Shown one piece after another: positions 1 through 6,704 of a stretch of DNA of 19,989 bases. A model generated the notes under the pieces. That model worked only from the letters and a program-made list of their open reading frames with translations, was not told the DNA's origin and searched no databases. Source of the DNA: 39-52-133 sp036523795 (lineage in GTDB: Bacteria > Pseudomonadota > Gammaproteobacteria > Burkholderiales > Gallionellaceae); contig DATDDN010000139.1 in assembly GCA_036523795.1 (NCBI GenBank), positions 1 to 19,989 on the forward strand, read 5' to 3'. A program made the position numbers and the translations under genes. Position 1 is the first letter of the stretch, and each line of letters starts with the position of its first letter.

Positions 1-464
1 TCGCAACGCGCCGGGCGGCGGCTCTTCGGGAGGGCGGCCTCATCGGCCGCGCAGGGCGCTTCCAGCGGCGTCGCGGCGGTGAACGTGGCGCCGAAGATTC
101 GTGTTTGCGCGGCCCGCCAGCGTGCGACGCCGGCGAAGAAGTTCTGGGACGCTGGCGCCACCGCCGGATAGGCGTCCAGCGGTGCGAAATGGAGCGGCTG
201 CCGAGGTTGGAGAACGTATTGCCGATCCGGAGCATCCTCGGTCGACTCCCCGGCCCCCGCTCCGGTCACCACCGCATCGAGCAGGTTCACGTGGACGGCG
301 TCGGACACGGTACCGCTCACCTTGCCGGCGGCGAGGAGCGGCGAGGCGAGGCCGATGCGCCTCGAATAGAAGAGCTGCTGGGGAATGTCCTTCGCGTCGG
401 CTCCGAAAGGCTGGAAGAGGTCCAGGGATTGTTGGCCACGGTGGATTGCACCCACACGCCCATC
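1..464 (-). pseudogene. DUF5916-like (outer-membrane/carbohydrate-binding-9-associated) protein, internal fragment, cut by window start
   Basis: Reading the minus strand from 464 down to the window start gives about 154 open codons, closed upstream by a TAG at 465-467. The translation contains LFQPFG, then QQLFYSRRIGLASPLLAAGK, then VHVNLLDAVVTGAGE and SQNFFAGVARW. This order (FYSRRIG, a GAKLSGK-like stretch, a GLLDA-like stretch, an NFFxGRxRRD-like stretch) is that of the middle of DUF5916 proteins, which are large secreted or outer-membrane proteins often annotated as carbohydrate-binding family 9 domain proteins. The N-terminal half of such a protein should lie at higher coordinates, but that space is occupied by a different membrane-protein gene in another frame, so this copy has no start. 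The 3' end lies outside the window. It is either a truncated relic or one side of an assembly join. The family assignment rests on remembered motifs only. Confidence 0.5.
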
Positions 465-1174
465 CTATCCGACACAGGCATCCTGGCCACCAGCGGAATT
501 GCGCCCAGCGCCGGCAGCGCATACCAGGGCAGCTTGGCGGTGAACACCGCAAGGCAGCCCACCAGCCCGCTGATCAGCGCCAGCGGCAGGGTAAACACGC
601 GCCCGCAGGAGAGGTGGGAATTGGTGACGAACATGATCAGCAGATAAGCCAGTGCGGCCGAGCCGACGGCCAGCCCGAGCTGGCCGAGCGAAGCCGAGGC
701 GCCGATCAGCACCGCGAGGCCGGTGCCCATGGCCAGCGTGAAGCCGGCGCTGGCCGCGCGCACCGGCGACTCATACAGGGTGTCCATCCACAGCACCAGC
801 CAGCCCACATACAGCGCGCAGCCCAGGCCCCATTGCAGCGCCGTCGGCACCGGGTGCTGCTCAAGCACCCGTATGCACACCCACACCGCCGCCGCGCCAC
901 CCAGCACGGTCAACACCGGCCGCCACAGCGAGGAATCCAGCAGCATCAGCGGAATGCCCAGCGCAGCGGCAAACACGCCCAGCCATATGATCTTGCGCGT
1001 GCTGGTCAGCGGGTCTACGCCAAAGCCATTCATCAGATACACGGTGATGGCAAAGCCGGCAATGATCGCCAGGCCGCTCAGGCGCATGCGCTGGAACAGC
1101 TCCGCGGTGAGCAGGGCGACGAGGAAGGGGGCCAGTCCTGCCTGGACGGCGGGGTGGTTGAGCAGTGCGTGCAA
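317..1174 (-). CDS. Polytopic integral membrane protein of unknown function, with a probably aberrant C-terminus
   Basis: The start is a TTG at 1174 preceded by AGGAGA (1181-1186) at good spacing. The first ~240 residues are a run of hydrophobic helices, roughly eight, starting AGLAPFLVALLTAELF and including GWLVLWMDTLYESPVRAASA, typical of uncharacterised proteobacterial inner-membrane proteins. From about residue 245 the hydrophobic pattern stops and the frame reads a low-complexity Ser/Arg/Pro tail. The same bases in the adjacent frame encode a recognisable DUF5916-like sequence. I infer that the true C-terminal ~20-30 residues were lost at a junction near 430-465, and that the tail to the stop at 317 is not native. 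It is divergent from the AEC permease gene at 1263, with 88 bp between the starts that must hold both promoters. Function cannot be assigned. Confidence 0.65.
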   Translation of the reverse strand: MHALLNHPAVQAGLAPFLVALLTAELFQRMRLSGLAIIAGFAITVYLMNGFGVDPLTSTRKIIWLGVFAAALGIPLMLLDSSLWRPVLTVLGGAAAVWVCIRVLEQHPVPTALQWGLGCALYVGWLVLWMDTLYESPVRAASAGFTLAMGTGLAVLIGASASLGQLGLAVGSAALAYLLIMFVTNSHLSCGRVFTLPLALISGLVGCLAVFTAKLPWYALPALGAIPLVARMPVSDRMGVWVQSTVANNPWTSSSLSEPTRRTFPSSSSIRGASASPRRSSPPAR

Positions 1175-1180
1175 TTGGGA

Positions 1181-1186
1181 TCTCCT
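1181..1186 (-). promoter_or_regulatory. Ribosome binding site that decides a TTG start
   Basis: The minus strand reads AGGAGA, followed by seven bases and then TTG at 1174. No ATG is as well placed, so the SD supports the TTG as initiator of the membrane protein. Confidence 0.6.
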
Positions 1187-1262
1187 GCGAGTCGTTGAGA
1201 GGGCGCTAGTGTATCATCGCAGCCAACGTCCTAATCCTATCCCCATCCGCAGCACTGGCAAC

Positions 1263-2168
1263 ATGAACAACCTGATCCTGCTCATCCTCTGCTTTGTCGC
1301 CGGCGTCCTGCTGCGCCGCTCCGGCCGCATGCCCGAGCAGGCGCCGGCCACCCTCAACAGCTTCATCATCCACGTCTCCGTGCCTGCGCTCGCGCTGCTC
1401 TACCTGCACGAGCTGCAGTTCAACGGCGACATCATCCTCATCGTGGCCATGGCCTGGCTGTATTTCGGCCTGGCGGCCGGCTTCTTCTGGTGGATGGGGC
1501 GGCGTCTCGGCCTGCCGCGCGCCACCGTGGGCGCGCTGATGCTCACCGGCGGCATGGGCAACACCGCCTTCTTCGGCCTGCCCATGATCGAGGCCTATTA
1601 CGGTCACCAGGGCATCGCCACCGGCATCCTGATCGACCAGACCGGCTCCTTCCTGGTGCTCTCCACGCTAGGCATCGTCGTCGCCGGCATCTATTCCAGC
1701 GGCCGCCCCAGCGCCGCCGAGATCGCGCGCCGCATCGTGCAGTTCCCGCCGTTCATCGCCATGATCGTCGCCTTCCTGCTGATGCCCATGCACTACCCGG
1801 ACTGGTTCAGCGCCGTGCTCAAGCGCCTGGGCGACACCCTCGCCCCGCTGGCGCTGCTGTCGGTGGGCTTCCAGCTGCGCCTGGGACACCTGCGCGGCAA
1901 CTGCTGCGGCCTCGCGCTGGGCCTGTTCTTTAAGCTGCTGCTCGCACCGATGGTGTTCTACCTGCTCTACATCAAGCTGCTGGGCGCGAACGGCACCGCC
2001 ATCCAGGTCACCATCTTCGAGGCCGCCATGCCGCCGATGATCACCGCCGCCATCGTGGCGACCGAACACGAACTCGACCCCGAGCTCTCCACCCTGATGG
2101 TTGCGGTGGGCCTGCCGATTTCCTTCCTCACCCTGCCGGGCTGGTGGTGGCTGATGCAGGGCGTGTAG
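1263..2168 (+). CDS. AEC-family (auxin efflux carrier-like) transporter
   Basis: This is a 301-residue protein of about ten transmembrane helices, the usual length for bacterial AEC permeases. The N-terminus MNNLILLILCFVAGVLLRR, the LNSFIIHVSVPALAL stretch, the TGGMGNTAFFGLPMIEAYYG segment and the C-terminal FEAAMPPMITAAIVATEHEL followed by a VGLPISFLTLP helix are family hallmarks. The NTAFFGLP region corresponds to the conserved crossover of the BART/AEC fold. Members export or take up small organic anions such as malate or malonate; the substrate here is unknown. The ATG at 1263 is chosen because the protein begins directly with helix 1, and the in-frame extension upstream crosses the neighbouring divergent gene. 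It is probably its own transcription unit: 94 bp with an inverted repeat separate it from the next gene. Confidence 0.88.
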   Translation: MNNLILLILCFVAGVLLRRSGRMPEQAPATLNSFIIHVSVPALALLYLHELQFNGDIILIVAMAWLYFGLAAGFFWWMGRRLGLPRATVGALMLTGGMGNTAFFGLPMIEAYYGHQGIATGILIDQTGSFLVLSTLGIVVAGIYSSGRPSAAEIARRIVQFPPFIAMIVAFLLMPMHYPDWFSAVLKRLGDTLAPLALLSVGFQLRLGHLRGNCCGLALGLFFKLLLAPMVFYLLYIKLLGANGTAIQVTIFEAAMPPMITAAIVATEHELDPELSTLMVAVGLPISFLTLPGWWWLMQGV

Positions 2169-2198
2169 GTGCGGTGCTTGGCGGGCGGCGAAAATCGA

Positions 2199-2216
2199 GC
2201 ATGGAATGATCCATGC
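2199..2216 (+). promoter_or_regulatory. Perfect 7-bp inverted repeat between the AEC gene and the STAS-like gene
   Basis: GCATGGA, a 4-base ATGA loop, then TCCATGC. No T-run follows on either side, so an operator or mRNA hairpin is as likely as a terminator. It lies 30 bp after the AEC stop and 46 bp before the next start. Confidence 0.35.
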
Positions 2217-2262
2217 AAAACTGACTCCAAGTCTTGTGGGCTAAGATTACTCAGGCGCTGAA

Positions 2263-2763
2263 ATGAAAAACCCGATTGCATCACTCATAAGCTACCTGGG
2301 CGACGCGCTGGCGCGCTCGCTGGCCGATCGCCGTTCCGGCAACGATCCGGCAAGGGTTGGCGCCCAGGCCGCCAAGAAGTTTTCGCTCAAGGTCGATTAC
2401 CTCGCCGCGCAACGCGTGGTCAAGATCACCACGCGCGGCATCCTCACGCTGGAAGCCAACAACGAGCTGGTGGCTGCGGCCGTGGCAGCCGGCGCCCAGT
2501 TCGACACCAACCTGTTCCTGGTGGATGACCGCAACATCGAGCTGGCGATGGACATCGTCAACATCTACGACCTGCCCGAACACAACAGCCAGCTGGGCAT
2601 CATGCGCAATTTTCGCGTCGCGCTGGTCTTCACCCCCACGCAGCGCAACAGCGAGCTGTTCAAGTTCTATGAAGACCGCGTCGTGATCACCGATTTCCAG
2701 CAGCGCGTGTTCACCGATGAGCCGGCTGCGCTGATGTGGCTGATGGAGGGGCAGAAGGCGTGA
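2263..2763 (+). CDS. Small soluble protein with a SpoIIAA/STAS-like domain (uncharacterised)
   Basis: This is a 166-residue cytoplasmic protein without signal peptide or membrane segments. After a basic N-terminal ~45 residues, the core reads FSLKVDYLAAQRVVKITTRG, then a helix (TLEANNELVAAAVAAG), then FLVDDRNIELAMD. This beta-beta-helix-beta order and the LVDDRN strand end resemble the STAS/SpoIIAA-like small proteins in which a strand 'hLVDhR' precedes the second helix. The C-terminal part (RVALVFTPTQRNSELFKFYE, then VFTDEPAALMWL) matches the usual ending, where the protein computes a displacement in an 'entry/expiry' helix. Function is unknown. The gene ends 15 bp before the DUF817 gene in the same direction, so the two are probably cotranscribed. 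No strong SD is seen before the ATG. Confidence 0.55.
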   Translation: MKNPIASLISYLGDALARSLADRRSGNDPARVGAQAAKKFSLKVDYLAAQRVVKITTRGILTLEANNELVAAAVAAGAQFDTNLFLVDDRNIELAMDIVNIYDLPEHNSQLGIMRNFRVALVFTPTQRNSELFKFYEDRVVITDFQQRVFTDEPAALMWLMEGQKA

Positions 2764-2778
2764 CGCGCCCGCATTGCG

Positions 2779-3657
2779 ATGAACGCTCCCATCCCTGAAC
2801 GTCCTGTCTCCCTGCGCCTGAGCGCGCTGGATGAGCACCTGCTGAACCAGACCGCGCGCACCGACCTTTCCGGCCTCCGCCGCTTCGCTTTCGAGTTCCT
2901 CTATTTCGGCCTCAAGGAAGCGCGGGCGTGCTTGTTCGTTGCCCTGTTCTTTGCGGCGGTGTTCAGCGTGCCCCGCGCCGGCGTGCTGGGTGTGCCGCGC
3001 TACGATGTGCTGCTGATCCTGGCCATCGCGATTCAGGCGTGGATGGTCTGGGCCAAACTGGAAACGCTGGATGAACTCAAGGCCATCACCCTGTTCCATG
3101 TGGTCGGCTTCGCCCTCGAAGTGTTCAAGACCTCCGGTGGCATCCAGTCGTGGAGCTATCCCGATTTTGCCTACACCAAGCTGTTCGGCGTGCCGCTGTT
3201 CTCCGGCTTCATGTACGCCGCAGTCGGCAGCTACATCATCCAGGCCTGGCGCTTGTTCGAGCTGCGCATCATCCATCACCCGCCTTACTGGATGGCCGGC
3301 GTGATCGCGCTGCTCATCTACGCAAACTTTTTCACCCACCACTACATCGGCGACTACCGCTGGTACATCGCCGCCTGCGTGCTGGGCCTGTATGCACGGG
3401 CCACCGTCGTGTTCCGACCGCTCGACCGCGAGCGCAAAATGCCGCTGCTGCTGTCCTTCGTGCTGATAGGCTTCTTCATCTGGCTGGCCGAAAACATCAG
3501 CACCTTCTTCGGCATCTGGCGATACCCCAACCAGCTCGGCGCCTGGTCAGCGGTGCACGTGGGCAAGTGGAGCTCCTGGTCGCTGCTGGTGATCATGACC
3601 TTCACCATCGTCACCAACCTCAAGCACATCAAGGCGAGGGTGCATGTGCCGGTGTAG
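2779..3657 (+). CDS. DUF817 family integral membrane protein
   Basis: This is a 292-residue protein with about eight membrane helices. The family pattern is very clear: RFAFEFLYFGLKEARACLFV at residues 32-51, a TLDELKAITLFHVVGFALEV block, FKTSGGIQSWSYPD, then GVPLFSGFMYAAVGSYIIQA. Further on come FFTHHYIGDYRW, LLSFVLIGFFIWLAENISTF and FGIWRYPNQ. DUF817 proteins have no established biochemical role, and conserved His, Trp and Glu residues around the membrane are typical of the family. The start at 2779 puts a short soluble N-terminus ahead of the LRRFAFEFLYF block. It is downstream of, and probably cotranscribed with, the STAS-like gene. Its 3' end marks the left edge of normal GC-rich chromosome before the cassette cluster. 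Confidence 0.9.
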   Translation: MNAPIPERPVSLRLSALDEHLLNQTARTDLSGLRRFAFEFLYFGLKEARACLFVALFFAAVFSVPRAGVLGVPRYDVLLILAIAIQAWMVWAKLETLDELKAITLFHVVGFALEVFKTSGGIQSWSYPDFAYTKLFGVPLFSGFMYAAVGSYIIQAWRLFELRIIHHPPYWMAGVIALLIYANFFTHHYIGDYRWYIAACVLGLYARATVVFRPLDRERKMPLLLSFVLIGFFIWLAENISTFFGIWRYPNQLGAWSAVHVGKWSSWSLLVIMTFTIVTNLKHIKARVHVPV

Positions 3658-3729
3658 ATGGCGGCTCGTCGGCCGTAGCGGCCATTTCAGCACATGATGG
3701 TATTTGGCAAAGTAGTAGAGGAAAGCAGA

Positions 3730-3813
3730 CGTCAATGACTTAGGTGAGAGGTTGGACAATGCGGCCGAGCAATCCCAGTGAGTGAAATGAGCAACTCGAA
3801 TGATACGTTAGGC
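3730..3813 (-). repeat. Candidate attC site 1 (terminal, degenerate R' core)
   Basis: Minus strand: the R'' core GCCTAAC (3807-3813) fits RYYYAAC perfectly and contains the TAA stop of the upstream cassette gene. The expected R' core is degraded: at 3730-3736 the sequence is ATTGACG, where the next site has GTTGAACG, and both are followed by TCTGCTTTC. The internal stem is weak. It is the last site before the chromosomal DUF817 gene. Confidence 0.45.
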
Positions 3814-4333
3814 ATGCAGCGCATCTAGTGCATTGTTCAGCGCTTTGAGAAAACTATCTCTGGCATTTTTTCTCTTTTCGTAATTTTCCTTTAAGAAAGT
3901 CTTGTCTGGATTTCTTCCATTAGGTAGTACATGAAGTACTAAATGCTTCCTTAAAGACTCCATTGCATCAAGGTGTTCTGTAGTAGCGTTGGCTAGCGCG
4001 CCGTTACCAATCAAATGAAAGGCCATCCGAGCTTCTCTAGCCTCGTTAAATGCGTTAGTGAATTCATTATTGATTTCCGCATTGAACTGTCCTTGGCCGT
4101 CGGGCTCGTCGAGCTTCATCTGTTCATAGAGGCGCAGAGCATGATTGACCAACGCTCCACTACTTTCGAATTGACTTGCCTTTCTTCAACAGCTCCGTCT
4201 TTTCTTTGCGTAAATCTTTTCGGACTTCATGTTTATGAATCCGCATGGTGACCAAGTACGTTGTCACACCGCTAATTGCGGCACCAAGTCCCACTTTTAC
4301 CGCTGTATCAATAATCTCAAGTTCAGTGACCAT
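3808..4333 (-). pseudogene. Cassette gene: single-TM, coiled-coil protein split by a +1 frameshift
   Basis: Two overlapping minus-strand frames appear to be one gene. Frame A starts with ATG at 4333 and encodes 57 residues: an N-terminal membrane helix (DTAVKVGLGAAISGVTTYLV), then the charged helix RIHKHEVRKDLRKEKTELLK, with a stop at 4160-4162. Frame B, open after a TGA and running to the stop at 3808, continues KKASQFESSGALVNHALRLY and ends NNALDALHA. Skipping one base in the AAGAAAGGC run (about 4179-4187) joins them into a continuous 174-residue protein with an uninterrupted helical pattern. It is either a sequencing/assembly indel, a true pseudogene, or less likely a +1 recoding site. 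If the frames are not joined, B alone could start at TTG 4152. The family is not recognised. The TAA stop sits in the attC 1 R'' core. Confidence 0.55.
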
Positions 4334-4551
4334 ATTAATGCCTAGCAGTTATCATTCTGGCGAAAAAAGGGGCGGTTTTATTTATCACAACAACTGAAAT
4401 AAGCTGCACTCTACCAAGTCCGCCATGCTGAGTGTTGCGCATATTCCCTTGCCTATTCACTAAGGGCTGCAATGGCCGATGACGGGACTTCGGCCAAAGC
4501 TGTCAATTCAGGTTGATGCTAATTTCGACAGCTTCCAACTCGAAAGCAGAC
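4334..4551. other. Non-coding 5' part of the cassette between attC 2 and the TM/coiled-coil gene
   Basis: About 218 bp without a credible ORF. It contains the repeat copy at 4464-4504 and, on the minus strand just after attC 2, the string CGTCTGCTTTCGAGTTGG. AAGCTGTC and GACAGCTT arms separated by about 20 bases form a possible hairpin here (about 4499-4535). Long leaders are unusual in cassettes, so a lost ORF or an inserted repeat is possible. Confidence 0.5.
4464..4504. repeat. Copy 1 of a ~41-bp intergenic repeat (TTCGGCCAAAGCTG family)
   Basis: The plus strand reads GGG-CTGC, TGGCCGA, a 7-8 base spacer, then GAC-T-TCGGCCAAAGCTGTC. It aligns over its whole length with 7422-7463, sharing GGGxCTGC, TGGCCGA and CGGCCAAAGCTG at the same spacing (one-base gap). 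Internal inverted symmetry TGGCCGA/TCGGCCA predicts a hairpin. Confidence 0.6.
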
Positions 4552-4620
4552 GTTCAACGACAAGCTGTGGGGCGCGAGCCGCGTAGCGGCGAAGCGTCTC
4601 AAACGAGCGCATTGTTATAA
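4552..4620 (-). repeat. attC site 2
   Basis: Minus strand: R'' TTATAAC (4614-4620) and R' GTTGAAC (4552-4558), the latter a perfect GTTRRRY. The centre holds a GC-rich imperfect inverted repeat around GCCGC-TAC-GCGGC, flanked by GACGCTTC and GCGCCCC arms, the usual attC stem. The length is 69 bp. The TAA of the preceding cassette gene lies inside R''. Confidence 0.85.
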
Positions 4621-5097
4621 CGTTTTGTAGTAGCCATTGTGAGAGAGTTGCAGTGTACGTAAAAGCGGGTATTGCTCTGGAATCGCATTTTTAGCAACGA
4701 TGCCACAGGCAACTACTTTTTGGCGTATTTCAGCCAGCAATTCATCAATGGAGACAATTTTACCGCCAGCAAGCTCATCTCTTTCTTTAGGGTGAGAAAT
4801 AAGTACGGCCATTTGTTCAATATCCATTTTTGGATCAAGCCATGTAAAGACTTCACTGAATATGTACTTTTTTGCAGCGGTAAATTTCTTGGTAAATCTC
4901 TCTTCACGAACAGCCCATGAATGAGCGTCAATTGAAGGCTCTATATGAATTAGATGGCCTGTATGCGGGTCAAAGGCAATAACATCCAACTCCATTTCCC
5001 AACCGCCGTGACCGAGCTTCCCTACTTTGATATTTCTTTTTACCAAGTAGCCTTTCCAGTCATAGTATTCAGCTATTAGGTCTTCTAAGTGCGACAT
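4615..5097 (-). CDS. Cassette-encoded 160-aa protein, possibly of the PD-(D/E)XK nuclease-like fold
   Basis: Translation from ATG 5097, the first start after the attC 3 R' core, gives 160 residues. The frame stays open to 5241, but that extension reads through the attC site and the end of the next gene, so it is rejected. The soluble protein has an N-terminal helix (MSHLEDLIAEYYDWKGYLVK), then GKLGHGGWEMELDVIAFDP, then HLIHIEPSIDAHSWAVREER and FTKKFTAAKKYIF. The acidic WEMELDV strand followed after ~15 residues by a HIEPS strand recalls the D/E-(x)-D...(D/E)x(K/S) layout of restriction-endonuclease-like folds and the adjacent Y/W-K-G start of such nucleases, but the canonical E-x-K lysine is absent. 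I treat nuclease activity as a hypothesis only. No SD is seen, as is common in cassettes. The TAA stop is embedded in attC 2. Confidence 0.65.
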   Translation of the reverse strand: MSHLEDLIAEYYDWKGYLVKRNIKVGKLGHGGWEMELDVIAFDPHTGHLIHIEPSIDAHSWAVREERFTKKFTAAKKYIFSEVFTWLDPKMDIEQMAVLISHPKERDELAGGKIVSIDELLAEIRQKVVACGIVAKNAIPEQYPLLRTLQLSHNGYYKTL

Positions 5098-5108
5098 GGC
5101 TTTTTTAG

Positions 5109-5176
5109 TTATAACGTAAAAGTGAGGGGCGCGAGCGGCATCGCCGCGAAGCGTCACCTCGACTGACAAGTTAGCC
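5109..5176 (-). repeat. attC site 3
   Basis: Minus strand: R'' GGCTAAC (5170-5176) containing the TAA stop of the next gene, and R' GTTATAA (5109-5115). The centre carries GACGCTTCGCGGC and GCCGCTCGCGCC arms separated by GAT. The length is 68 bp. Its stem is closely related to that of attC 2 (shared GACGCTTCGC and GCTCGCGCCCC). Confidence 0.88.
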
Positions 5177-5851
5177 ACCATATGGAAACATCCACATGTA
5201 GATGGAGAGCAGTAGAGCAAGGAGGCCAAGAGCGAGGCCAAGCTCAGAACCGTATCGCCGTATAAAACCCAACTCCTGCGTAAAAGTGATAGTTGCAGTT
5301 GGCAATAACTTTTTTTTGTTAAACGAGAAAAATCCGAACATAACGGCCATTACTATCCAACTCAAAAAGGCAGGTAGTGGAATGTTAGGGAATTCACTGA
5401 ATGGCCAAACTTTCGCTAATGGTGCAAAGGCGAGAAAAGCAAAAATAAGGGTAAACGGTACTCGAGTGAGTAAAGAGAACCAAACTTTGTTTTGTCTAAT
5501 TACACGCATTGCAGCTTCGATAGCACCAGCACACCATACGTCTGAATCGGCTTCAACTGTTAAGGTCGAAACATTACTGAAAAGGCTGCCAGATGCGAGA
5601 GAAATTGAGCGGTTCTTTTGGCTTAATTTCAATTTGAACTCTGAAACTCGCCCGCGAAGTTGACCATAATTCTTAAGCTCTTCAATGGAATCGAAGGGCA
5701 ATTTTTCAGATGGAAATGAAAGTGAGATAACAGCCTGAATCTTCTCTGAGGAATCGAATAACTCTGTCATCCGTACCCACAATAATTCTAGGTCGCCGAT
5801 ACCCAAGTCGAACGCCGGTAAACGCACCTCACGTTCAATTTCTCTTTTCAT
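5171..5851 (-). CDS. Cassette-encoded 226-aa membrane protein with a soluble N-terminal domain
   Basis: The first ~115 residues are soluble: FDLGIGDLELLWVRMTELF, then QAVISLSFPSEKLPFDSIEE and a Ser-rich stretch through NVSTLTVEADSDVWC. They are followed by three hydrophobic helices at about residues 125-145 (LLTRVPFTLIFAFLAFAPLA), 155-175 (PAFLSWIVMAVMFGFFSF) and 200-222 (LGLALGLLALLLSIYMWMF). The ATG at 5851 follows attC 4 by ~30 bp. The sequence AGGA is 12-15 bases upstream, a loose SD. The TAA stop lies inside the attC 3 R'' core. I do not recognise the family. The layout (cytosolic sensor-like domain, then a C-terminal TM bundle) is seen in many uncharacterised accessory proteins, including some effectors, but nothing here proves a role. 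Confidence 0.75.
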   Translation of the reverse strand: MKREIEREVRLPAFDLGIGDLELLWVRMTELFDSSEKIQAVISLSFPSEKLPFDSIEELKNYGQLRGRVSEFKLKLSQKNRSISLASGSLFSNVSTLTVEADSDVWCAGAIEAAMRVIRQNKVWFSLLTRVPFTLIFAFLAFAPLAKVWPFSEFPNIPLPAFLSWIVMAVMFGFFSFNKKKLLPTATITFTQELGFIRRYGSELGLALGLLALLLSIYMWMFPYGG

Positions 5852-5881
5852 GGATAAAGGTCCTCTTCATGAATTGTGGGC

Positions 5882-5948
5882 GACTAACGTTTGAATTCAC
5901 CGGCCTGCGCGGCTTTTCGCGCAGGTCCGGTGGAATGAGTGGTTATGC
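5882..5948 (-). repeat. attC site 4
   Basis: Minus strand: R'' GCATAAC (5942-5948), which contains the TAA stop of the 253-aa cassette gene, and R' GTTAGTC (5882-5888). Between them, CCACCGGACCTGCGCG, AAAAG, CGCGCAGGCCGGTG form a long, nearly perfect stem with one-base asymmetries, the classic bulged attC hairpin. The length is 67 bp. Confidence 0.9.
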
Positions 5949-6704
5949 ATTTGCTTCGGCTGCCTTACCCTTTGCGGTAGATTTCATTTCGCGTGTGATA
6001 ACCCCACCATTTGCAGCTCGGTGAACGTTGAATTTTCGGTCGCACTCGGGACATTTGGCAGCAGTAGTCGAAGCTTGGGCCACACCAAGTAACACCTTGA
6101 TATCCGCAGCATTACAGTCAGCATGAGGACATTCGACTGTCTCGCTAATTTTTTCAGCTTGCTTGGACTGCAAATCTTCAAAGATATCTTTCAGGGAGCT
6201 AATCACTGCTTGCTCCTGGGGGGTTTCTTCGCCTTGTTCCAATTCAGTTATCAATCGGCCAATGGAATTAATTGTTTCATTCAACACTGATGGGTCGAAT
6301 TTCTGGCCGGTAATGTCAGAAAGGTCGGTGACCACTGTACGAAGAATCGAAATCAAGTCGCCGATCTTTTGAGCAGTCAAGTTGTCTGCATCATTCGCTA
6401 GTCCTTCAGCGGTGATGGCACCAATTTTGGAGGTAACCGTTGCAAGCAGGCGGTTGATTGAATTGACGCGGGGATATATGTCCTTTGCAGCTTGCTCTTT
6501 GTTTTTTAGAGCTTCGGCAAGTAGCGCTCCGCCAAAAGCAGCCATGAGGGCAGCAAGTGCAACCACACTACCCTGAGGTTTTTCAGCCAGCAAGGGGAGA
6601 TATCCACCCCCAAAAACCAACAGGAGCGCGGAGATGAGTTTTGTCCATTCAATCTTCAAATCAGAAATCACAAGGTTCACCTGAAAAGTCTCCGATGGAT
6701 GCAT
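5943..6704 (-). CDS. Cassette-encoded 253-aa protein: two TM helices, coiled coil, C-terminal zinc ribbon
   Basis: From the ATG at 6704 the order is: short N-terminus; TM helix 1 at ~25-40 (LISALLLVFGGGYLPLL); TM helix 2 at ~47-65 (VVALAALMAAFGGALLAEAL); a long helical region (~70-165) with Leu/Ile heptads; and a C-terminal module with two Cys pairs, CPHADC and CPECDRKFNVHR, about 25 residues apart, i.e. a zinc-ribbon-like fold. The ATG overlaps the attC 5 R' core. An alternative GTG at 6680 (residue 9) has a better SD, GGAGA eight bases upstream, and may be the real start. The stop is in attC 4. The family is not recognised. A membrane-anchored zinc ribbon with a coiled-coil spacer suggests a protein- or nucleic-acid-binding platform, by inference only. 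Confidence 0.75.
   Translation of the reverse strand: MHPSETFQVNLVISDLKIEWTKLISALLLVFGGGYLPLLAEKPQGSVVALAALMAAFGGALLAEALKNKEQAAKDIYPRVNSINRLLATVTSKIGAITAEGLANDADNLTAQKIGDLISILRTVVTDLSDITGQKFDPSVLNETINSIGRLITELEQGEETPQEQAVISSLKDIFEDLQSKQAEKISETVECPHADCNAADIKVLLGVAQASTTAAKCPECDRKFNVHRAANGGVITREMKSTAKGKAAEANA

Noticed and set aside
101..1198. 365-aa plus-strand open frame
   Set aside because: Arg/Gln/His-rich low-complexity shadow of the minus-strand membrane-protein gene.
2281..3342. 353-aa open frame on the minus strand over the STAS-like and DUF817 genes
   Set aside because: Composition rich in His, Gln, Asp and Arg is typical of an antisense shadow; the plus-strand products match real families.
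3671..3683. GGCCG-TAG-CGGCC stem as terminator after the DUF817 gene
   Set aside because: Only 5 bp, with no T-run; too weak to call.
5098..5241. N-terminal extension of the 160-aa cassette protein to 208 residues
   Set aside because: The extension translates through attC 3 and into the neighbouring cassette gene; ATG 5097 is the cassette-consistent start.
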